From contig NZ_JAKFFT010000007.1 of NCBI RefSeq assembly GCF_021502655.1, positions 1 to 64,000 on the forward strand: DNA of 64,000 nt, written 5' to 3'. Source of the stretch: Dyadobacter sp. CY347. GTDB lineage: Bacteria; Bacteroidota; Bacteroidia; Cytophagales; Spirosomataceae. The notes beneath the pieces were generated by a model. The model saw nothing but the letters and a program-made list of their open reading frames with translations. It was not told where the DNA came from and did not search any database. A program made the position numbers and the translations under genes. Numbering within the stretch: position 1 is the stretch's first letter; each line of letters begins with the position of its first letter. Shown piece after piece: positions 58,130 to 64,000 of the stretch.

Positions 58130-58993
58130 ATGACACTTGACCTGTTTAACAACTTAGATCACGAGAAAGACGATAACCAAAAAAATAAAATTGGACAGAC
58201 CAATATTCAGTACATTTCGTCAGCAAGTATTCTTACGGAGGCAAAAGGCTTCATGGAAGCGTATGACTTCACACTTAATCCCTATTCGGGCTGTTCATTT
58301 GGTTGTAATTATTGTTACGCAGCTTTTTTTTCTCGGTCGCCTGAAGAAAGAGAAAGTTGGGGCGCTTGGCTAAAAGTGAAAGAAAATGCTTTGCAACTTT
58401 TAATGAAATGGAGGAGAAAGCCCCTAATCAATAAAACAATCTATATCAGCAGTGTGACAGATCCATATCAGCCGATTGAAAAGCATCTGGAACTAACTAG
58501 AGGCATTTTAAAAGAGCTGTTAAATTATCATAGGCCAAGAATAGTAATTCAAACTAGAAGTCAGTTAGTTACCAGAGATATTGATTTATTGCAGCAGTTT
58601 GACGCAGTACAGGTAAATATGACAGTAACAACCGATAGTGAAGATGTAAGAAAGGCATTCGAGCCATATTGCCCTTCGAATTCATCACGCTTAAAGGCTA
58701 TAAAGGAAGTGACAGAAGCAGGAATTCAAACTTGTATTACAATGACACCTCTTTTGCCAATTCAAGATGCAAAGAGTTTTACACAAGAACTATTAAATAC
58801 TGGAGTTGAAAAGTTTATTGTTCAACCTTTCCATCCTGACAAAGGCAAATTTGTGGCAAGTACCAGAGAAGCAGCATTGCAGCAAATGAAGAAAATGAAC
58901 TGGAACAATAATAATTATTTAGAGGTAGTAGAAATATTCAAGAAAGAGCTTCCTTGGCTAGGTGAAGGCAAGCAAGGATTTGCACCAATTTAA
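58130..58993 (+). CDS. Radical-SAM protein of the SPL/Rv2578c type
   Basis: 287 residues. The 4Fe-4S cluster motif is CSFGCNYC (Cys55, Cys59, Cys62), a CX3CX2C spacing, inside LNPYSGCSFGCNYCYAAFF. The TIM-barrel strands continue with KTIYISSVTDPYQPIE, RIVIQTRSQLVTRDIDLL and VQVNMTVTTD. The family is related to spore photoproduct lyase, but members in mobile DNA have no known substrate. It lies 6 bp upstream of the methyltransferase-helicase gene in the same operon. Confidence 0.88.
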   Translation: MTLDLFNNLDHEKDDNQKNKIGQTNIQYISSASILTEAKGFMEAYDFTLNPYSGCSFGCNYCYAAFFSRSPEERESWGAWLKVKENALQLLMKWRRKPLINKTIYISSVTDPYQPIEKHLELTRGILKELLNYHRPRIVIQTRSQLVTRDIDLLQQFDAVQVNMTVTTDSEDVRKAFEPYCPSNSSRLKAIKEVTEAGIQTCITMTPLLPIQDAKSFTQELLNTGVEKFIVQPFHPDKGKFVASTREAALQQMKKMNWNNNNYLEVVEIFKKELPWLGEGKQGFAPI

Positions 58994-58999
58994 CTTAGG

Positions 59000-61480
59000 A
59001 TGAAAGAGAAGCTTAAATTATGGTTGAAGTCTGAACAGGGTAATATTGATAAGGCAGTTGCCGATGCTTCAATTAGGTACTACCACGAGCACAAGTCAGA
59101 GGCTAATTTCCGCTATGATTTGAAGCAATGTCATATCGAAAGCTTTAATTTAGTTAAAGGGAAAGATTTATGTTATGACAGACCTAATACAGCATTCGCT
59201 TACTCTCTTTGGTATCACCCTCGCAGAATTAACACATTTCTCTCATTCTTTTTGCAAAAGATATTAGATCAGCAAGGGCAGCATTTAGAAGTATTTGACT
59301 TAGGGGCAGGAGCAGGGGCGATACAATGGGGATTGGGTTTGATCTGCGCAGGGTTAAGAAGGCTTGGTGAAAGTCCACCGAAGATCACAGTAATAAATAT
59401 AGATACTAGTCCATTTATGCTCAGTTATAGCAAGGATTACCTATGGAACGAATTTGTTAAAATTTACCCCGAAACAAAGGAAAATTTTATTACTGAATAT
59501 CGGGTCAATTCCTGGACTAATGACAAAAATTTAGAAACATCGAACCCTATTTTAGCGGCAAGCTATCTTTTTGACGCGTCAGATAACAAATTAGAAATAG
59601 CGAATGATTTCAGAGAGCTGGTAACCAAATACAAACCTAATACTGTATTACTCTTGACCTCTAACCAAGCAGAAAAAATACCATTTGTCGATTCTGTTGT
59701 CAAGGAGTTTAGTCAGTTAGGATTTGATGCGCAAACAGTGTCTGATACAAGCCTGTTGTTTCGCGGAGAGCTAAAAAAAATAAATGAAGTAAGAGTTGCT
59801 CTTGGGAATAAATTCGGGATTTCGGAATTAAGCAGACAGTCATTTTGGACAGATAGCAGCCATTATGGTGTTGTTCTTCAAAAACCGCAGTCAGAGATAG
59901 TATTTTCTTATAAAAAGAGAAACATTCCATCATTAGACATCTTTAATTCGCCTATTACTGTTCGAAGAGATGTCGTCTTAAATGACGACCAAAGGAGAGC
60001 AGCAAGAAATTCCGACAGACCGTCAATTATTGTTGGCCCAGCTGGGTGTGGCAAAAGCATTGTAATAACGGAGAAGATAAAAAATATAGTTGAAGAATCT
60101 GGATATTCAACTGACTTAAAAATATTGGTAACGACATTTAATAAGGGGCTAATTGCGAAATTAGCTGAGTGGCTCAGGGATTTACTTGACAGCAACAGAT
60201 ATACATTATCGCATGATATAAACTTTTACGGATACAGTGATAAATCTAGCCACATAACTTTTAAAAATTCTAAGCAAACAAATGTTCGATTATTACATTT
60301 TGATATGTTGCCTAAAATGCTTGGAGGTGTTAAATATAAAGGACTAGTTAACCTCGAACAGCATTACACGCTATTGAAAGAAATTATACTCAGGGTAAAG
60401 CGGGAAGAGAAGATTTTCAGCGATAGATTTGATAATATTCTAAATTCAGACTTTTTGTTTGAGGAATATCACCGTGTTATCTACGGTTTACAAGTAGGCA
60501 TCGCACAGGGCGAGGAAACCTACTTGAATATAACAAGAAAAGGTAGAGGTAATAATCCATCATTACCAAAAAATAGTTATCGAAGGCAGTTAGCTTGGAA
60601 ATGTTTGACTGAGTATGCTCAGCGAATGCATAAAGAAGGTATTCAGAGTTTCACTTTGCGGCGGCAATATTTGTTTTCAAAGTTGAAAATGGGTGAACTG
60701 AAGCTCAATTACGATTATATTATGGTTGATGAATTTCAAGATTGTACGGAAGCTGATTTTGAAATATTTTACTCCATGATTAAAAACCCGAATAACTTGA
60801 CAATCGCTGGTGATTTAGCTCAGTCAATTCATTTAGGAACGGCGGCACGAATTCCGAGAGATAACCGGATGGATAGGCGAAGATTTTATCGGTTAGATGG
60901 CTCGTATCGCTTGCCAGTTAGGATTAGTGAGTGTATCAAAAGGCTTTCAGCTGCAATTGTTGCACGCTTTGGGAATGATGAAGGAGTAACAGACATTACA
61001 CCATATAAAAGCTCTCCACCTGGGTCCAGACCAATTGTCATCTATGGCCAAGGCCACATTGAGGTCGCAGAGAAGGTGAAGCAAGTTTTTAATCATTACA
61101 AGATATATGATCTTGAAAGAATAACTATTCTTGAGAAAGATATTGAACTGCAAAATGAAATTGTCAAGCAAGGAATTTCCTGTGAAACGGATACAATTCT
61201 CAGCTTAAAGGGACTCGAAAAGGAATGCGTACTTTGGTCTACAAGGATACCTTTAGAATTTGAAAAGGAGGTGTTTGAGTTTACTTATACCATCGTAACA
61301 AGAACTTCTTGTACCTTAATAATAGCGCTTACAGACACTACCCAAAATATCTATAAGAAAATTCTTGGCCTGCTCGATATCGAACGTTTGATAATGTGGG
61401 ATCAAGTAACGGCGGACAAGTTTGGCTCTTTATGCGAAGAGTACGCCCCTGAGACAATAGTTGACGAGGACGCTGCTTAG
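59000..61480 (+). CDS. Methyltransferase-like domain fused to UvrD-type SF1 helicase
   Basis: 826 residues. Residues 60-300 look like a class I methyltransferase, with motif I EVFDLGAGAGAIQWG (97-111) and an acidic second strand VINIDTS (131-137). From about 325 the protein is a superfamily 1 helicase: Q-motif LNDDQRRAARN, Walker A GPAGCGKS (346-353), Walker B YIMVDEFQD (573-581), motif III TIAGDLAQSI, motif IV LDGSYRLP, and a motif VI-like TIVTRTSCTLIIA near the end. The 1B/2B subdomains are reduced. Partner of the radical-SAM gene; probably a DNA-acting defence or repair enzyme. Confidence 0.82.
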   Translation: MKEKLKLWLKSEQGNIDKAVADASIRYYHEHKSEANFRYDLKQCHIESFNLVKGKDLCYDRPNTAFAYSLWYHPRRINTFLSFFLQKILDQQGQHLEVFDLGAGAGAIQWGLGLICAGLRRLGESPPKITVINIDTSPFMLSYSKDYLWNEFVKIYPETKENFITEYRVNSWTNDKNLETSNPILAASYLFDASDNKLEIANDFRELVTKYKPNTVLLLTSNQAEKIPFVDSVVKEFSQLGFDAQTVSDTSLLFRGELKKINEVRVALGNKFGISELSRQSFWTDSSHYGVVLQKPQSEIVFSYKKRNIPSLDIFNSPITVRRDVVLNDDQRRAARNSDRPSIIVGPAGCGKSIVITEKIKNIVEESGYSTDLKILVTTFNKGLIAKLAEWLRDLLDSNRYTLSHDINFYGYSDKSSHITFKNSKQTNVRLLHFDMLPKMLGGVKYKGLVNLEQHYTLLKEIILRVKREEKIFSDRFDNILNSDFLFEEYHRVIYGLQVGIAQGEETYLNITRKGRGNNPSLPKNSYRRQLAWKCLTEYAQRMHKEGIQSFTLRRQYLFSKLKMGELKLNYDYIMVDEFQDCTEADFEIFYSMIKNPNNLTIAGDLAQSIHLGTAARIPRDNRMDRRRFYRLDGSYRLPVRISECIKRLSAAIVARFGNDEGVTDITPYKSSPPGSRPIVIYGQGHIEVAEKVKQVFNHYKIYDLERITILEKDIELQNEIVKQGISCETDTILSLKGLEKECVLWSTRIPLEFEKEVFEFTYTIVTRTSCTLIIALTDTTQNIYKKILGLLDIERLIMWDQVTADKFGSLCEEYAPETIVDEDAA

Positions 61481-61575
61481 GATATATATAGACTCTTCCT
61501 AAAAATGAGTTGCTAATCGTGTTCGATGAACCCTCAAAGCAATAGCTGCCATAAAATTTTTTCACTCCATGTAGA

Positions 61576-63909
61576 CTACGCCACCTTCTTCCCGTACAAA
61601 TGCCTCTGAAACTCAACAAACAAAGAACTAATATTGGCGACATCCCCTAACATAGCCTTGGCATCTTCCAAAGATTGATATTTGTTGGTCAATAAGATGG
61701 GTAACTTTTCTTGGGCTAGCTCTTCAAATCCGCTTTCTACGTATTTGCTCAATACAAATTCAATGAACTCCCTTTGCTTGTCATTCAGCAATGCGAAAAT
61801 TGTTGCGTGTGTTGCTGCTACTCTTGCTTCCCTGGTCATAGGTTTGATCTCGCTATTGAAGACATATTCTAAAACATCGAACAAATCGCTTTTCTCGGCG
61901 TCTATTAATTTTTGTAGAGTTGAAAGTTCCTCTTTACCGAATCCGGCTTCTTCTAATTTTTCAAGTAGTGTTTTTCTTGTCAGGGGATTACTCCATATTG
62001 TTCGTAACTCAGCTTCGTTTTGAAAGAAATCTGGTAAAGCTCCAAATAAATTATTTAAAAATTCTTCTGATGAAATAGGGCGTCCGTCCGCATTCCAGAA
62101 CGAAGTCGCGATCATGTGTTGAATTTCTCTTTCTTTTCCGTCTTTCAATTTAACTTTTACCTTTTGACGTTTCTCTCTGGACTTCTCTTCATCATCCTCT
62201 TTTTTCTCGTCAGGATCAACAGGCGGTGTTATGGGCTTTTCTCTTGGCGGTTCAGGTTCCAATGGCTCGCCGTCCCATTCCGGATCTGCGAAGTGTTGAT
62301 AAGCGTTTACAAAATCGTAAATAGTGAAAAACTCTTTCCCGTCAAATAAGCGTGTTCCACGTCCAACAATTTGTTTAAACTCAATCATAGAATTGACCGG
62401 ACGCATCAGAACGATATTACGAATATTTCTTGCGTCTACTCCGGTTGAAAGTTTCTGAGAAGTAGTAAGAATTGTCGGGATAGTCTTTTCATTATCCTGA
62501 AATTCTCTTAAAAACTGCTCTCCAGTTTCACCGTCGTTTGCAGTAACCCGGACGCAATAGTGTGGATCTTTACTTTTCTTATACTGATTAACCAAGTCCC
62601 GAACTGCCGCAGCGTGTTCCTGCGTAGCACAAAATATAATTGCTTTCTCTTTCTGATTGGCTTCGTCCATGTAAACACGAACCCGCTTTTCTTCTCTTTC
62701 TTTTATCTCAATGATTTTATTGAAATCAGGCTCTTTGTATATTTTCCCTTCCTCAATTTCACCTTCAATGACCTGGTCGTCACTTGTATATAGATAATCG
62801 TCAAGGGTAGTCTGTACTCGTTTTACTTTAAAGGGTGTTAAAAAGCCATCATTAATTCCTTCTTTTAAGGAATAGATGTAAACAGGTTCTCCGAAATATT
62901 TGTAGGTATCAACGTTATCTTTCCGTTTTGGGGTTGCTGTTAGACCCAACTGAACAGCTGGCGAAAAATATTCGAGAATTGCACGCCAGTTTCCTTCATC
63001 ATTTGCTCCACCGCGGTGACACTCATCTATAATGATAAAATCAAAATAGTCTGATGGATATGCACCAAAGTAGGGTGCAGGCTTTCCTTCCTTGTCCGTA
63101 CCGCTCATGAAGGTTTGGAAAATGGTAAAGAAGATGCTGCCGTTAGTGGGTACACTACCTTTTTTACTGATTTCCTTTGGGCTAATGCGAACTAGTGCAT
63201 CTTCGGGAAAGGCCGAAAATGCATTAAATGCCTGATTTGCCAAAATGTTACGATCTGCTAAAAATAAAATTCTCGGCCTCCGGCTGCCGTCTCTCTTTAG
63301 ATTCCAGCGTGTTTGAAATAGCTTCCAAGCAATTTCAAAGGATATAAATGTCTTTCCCGTACCTGTGGCCAAGGTTAGCAGAATCCTGTCTTCACTATTG
63401 GCGACAGCTTCTAACGTATTATTAACAGCAATTTCCTGATAATATCTTGCTCCTTTTGTACCACCGACATCTTCAAATGGAATGTCATTAAACTTGTCTC
63501 TCCATACGTTTTCGATTGGAAACGTCTTATTCCAAAGTTCATCTGGAGTAAGATAGTTCTCAACCAACCCCTCGACGCCCGATTTTAGGCACATGCTGTA
63601 AATTTCTCTTCCATTGGTGGAATAAGTCGTTTCCAGATTTAACTTTTCTGCATAAAGTTTGGCTTGTGCTACACCTTCTCCAACAGATAACTCATCACTT
63701 TTTGCCTCAATGACTGCCAGTTTAATGCCCTTGTACACTAATATGTAATCAGCTATCATTGGCTTGGTCCTGCCACCCCCAGTCTGGATTTTTCCGGCTG
63801 TGATCTGTGCATTTCTTTCACGAAGCACTTTTGAGCCTTCTACCACACCCCAGCCACAAGCCTTTAGTTTAGGATCAATAAGCTCAGCTCTGGTTTCTGC
63901 TTCGTTCAT
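61576..63909 (-). CDS. hsdR: Type I restriction enzyme R subunit (EcoEI-like)
   Basis: 777 residues, near the length of EcoEI HsdR. The PD-(D/E)xK nuclease residues are Asp54 and Glu68/Lys70 in ADYILVYKGIKLAVIEAK. The SF2 motor has Walker A LATGTGKTF (180-188), IIDECHRGG (DECH 295-298), GLTATPKR and QIVGRGTR. The C-terminal EcoEI_R_C-like part carries LEYVFNSEIKPMTREAR. HsdM and HsdS are not in the window; they may lie to the right. Convergent with the helicase gene. Confidence 0.9.
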   Translation of the reverse strand: MNEAETRAELIDPKLKACGWGVVEGSKVLRERNAQITAGKIQTGGGRTKPMIADYILVYKGIKLAVIEAKSDELSVGEGVAQAKLYAEKLNLETTYSTNGREIYSMCLKSGVEGLVENYLTPDELWNKTFPIENVWRDKFNDIPFEDVGGTKGARYYQEIAVNNTLEAVANSEDRILLTLATGTGKTFISFEIAWKLFQTRWNLKRDGSRRPRILFLADRNILANQAFNAFSAFPEDALVRISPKEISKKGSVPTNGSIFFTIFQTFMSGTDKEGKPAPYFGAYPSDYFDFIIIDECHRGGANDEGNWRAILEYFSPAVQLGLTATPKRKDNVDTYKYFGEPVYIYSLKEGINDGFLTPFKVKRVQTTLDDYLYTSDDQVIEGEIEEGKIYKEPDFNKIIEIKEREEKRVRVYMDEANQKEKAIIFCATQEHAAAVRDLVNQYKKSKDPHYCVRVTANDGETGEQFLREFQDNEKTIPTILTTSQKLSTGVDARNIRNIVLMRPVNSMIEFKQIVGRGTRLFDGKEFFTIYDFVNAYQHFADPEWDGEPLEPEPPREKPITPPVDPDEKKEDDEEKSREKRQKVKVKLKDGKEREIQHMIATSFWNADGRPISSEEFLNNLFGALPDFFQNEAELRTIWSNPLTRKTLLEKLEEAGFGKEELSTLQKLIDAEKSDLFDVLEYVFNSEIKPMTREARVAATHATIFALLNDKQREFIEFVLSKYVESGFEELAQEKLPILLTNKYQSLEDAKAMLGDVANISSLFVEFQRHLYGKKVA

Positions 63910-63949
63910 ATTATTGAGTTTGAGGGGATCTTACGCGTTTTAAATAACG

Positions 63950-63982
63950 TCTATTGAGTTTCTATTGAGTTTCTATTGAGTT
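63950..63982. repeat. Three perfect 11-bp tandem repeats upstream of hsdR
   Basis: TCTATTGAGTT is repeated at 63950-63960, 63961-63971 and 63972-63982, with a diverged copy (ATTATTGAGTTT) at 63910-63921. The array begins about 40 bp upstream of the hsdR ATG (63909) and lies at the right edge of the window. Confidence 0.8.
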
Positions 63983-64000
63983 TTTATACGTTTTCTCGCG

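Larger units (their letters stand above)
51649..64000. mobile_element. Integrated mobilizable element, probably inserted at tRNA-Phe; right end outside window
   Basis: Housekeeping genes stop at the tRNA. To the right lie in order an HTH gene, a RecA/RepA-like ATPase, toprim primase, ParA-like ATPase, MobC, a MobA relaxase and then defence-type cargo. No integrase and no repeat of the tRNA 3' end is found before 64000, so the right boundary is not seen. Absence of conjugation (tra) genes within view suggests a mobilizable rather than self-transmissible element. The region looks more AT-rich than the core by eye. Confidence 0.75.

Overview
The window is a piece of a Bacteroidota chromosome, most likely a Cytophagales/Dyadobacter-like bacterium. 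This rests on lineage markers read from the sequence: GldH, four proteins of the type IX secretion/gliding class (three with a visible C-terminal sorting domain), DUF2795 and DUF3127 proteins, a b558-type succinate dehydrogenase, and many promoters with the Bacteroidota -7 element TAnnTTTG. The exact genus is inference.

Layout of the core part (1 to about 51.6 kb). It opens with two tandem, very similar genes for large secreted FnIII/T9SS proteins (the first cut by the left edge). Next come sdhCAB (succinate dehydrogenase/fumarate reductase), an OmpH/Skp chaperone, a penicillin-acylase-family hydrolase behind cutC, a HigBA toxin-antitoxin pair, small DUF2795 and DUF3127 proteins, an AlbA_2 protein and a transsulfuration enzyme. 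A likely catabolic cluster follows (SSS symporter, DHDPS-family aldolase, a short sigma-region-2 protein, AraC regulator), then an MHS-type transporter and a VapBC pair coupled to an alpha/beta hydrolase. prfB carries the classical +1 programmed frameshift. After it come lpd, a hybrid histidine kinase, a YdjC-like deacetylase, rfaE1, ribBA, a second tandem pair of PKD/T9SS proteins, ybaB, a glycosyltransferase, PspC, a cold-shock protein, lysS, an AsmA protein, an OmpR-type regulator, an AI-2E-family permease, gldH and a two-gene iron-sulfur oxidoreductase.

At 51649 there is a tRNA-Phe(GAA) gene with a clear promoter. From there to the right edge the gene content changes to an integrated mobilizable element: HTH protein, RecA/RepA-like ATPase, toprim primase, a ParA-like ATPase with a one-pass membrane protein, then MobC and a MobA relaxase. 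Its intergenic regions carry unusual short-period repeats: a ~9-bp GTTCCA array before the primase, 10-bp TTCGAC repeats plus a 20-bp inverted repeat before mobC, and 11-bp repeats before hsdR. No integrase and no second att site are seen, so the element continues past the right edge.

The cargo of the element is defence-like. A radical-SAM protein (SPL/Rv2578c type) lies 6 bp upstream of an 826-residue protein whose N-terminal third looks like a methyltransferase and whose remainder is a UvrD-like SF1 helicase. A convergent type I restriction R subunit follows, without its M and S partners in view. The radical-SAM plus methyltransferase-helicase pair is the best candidate here for an undescribed system. 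All functions are read from motifs and family resemblance; no searches were run.
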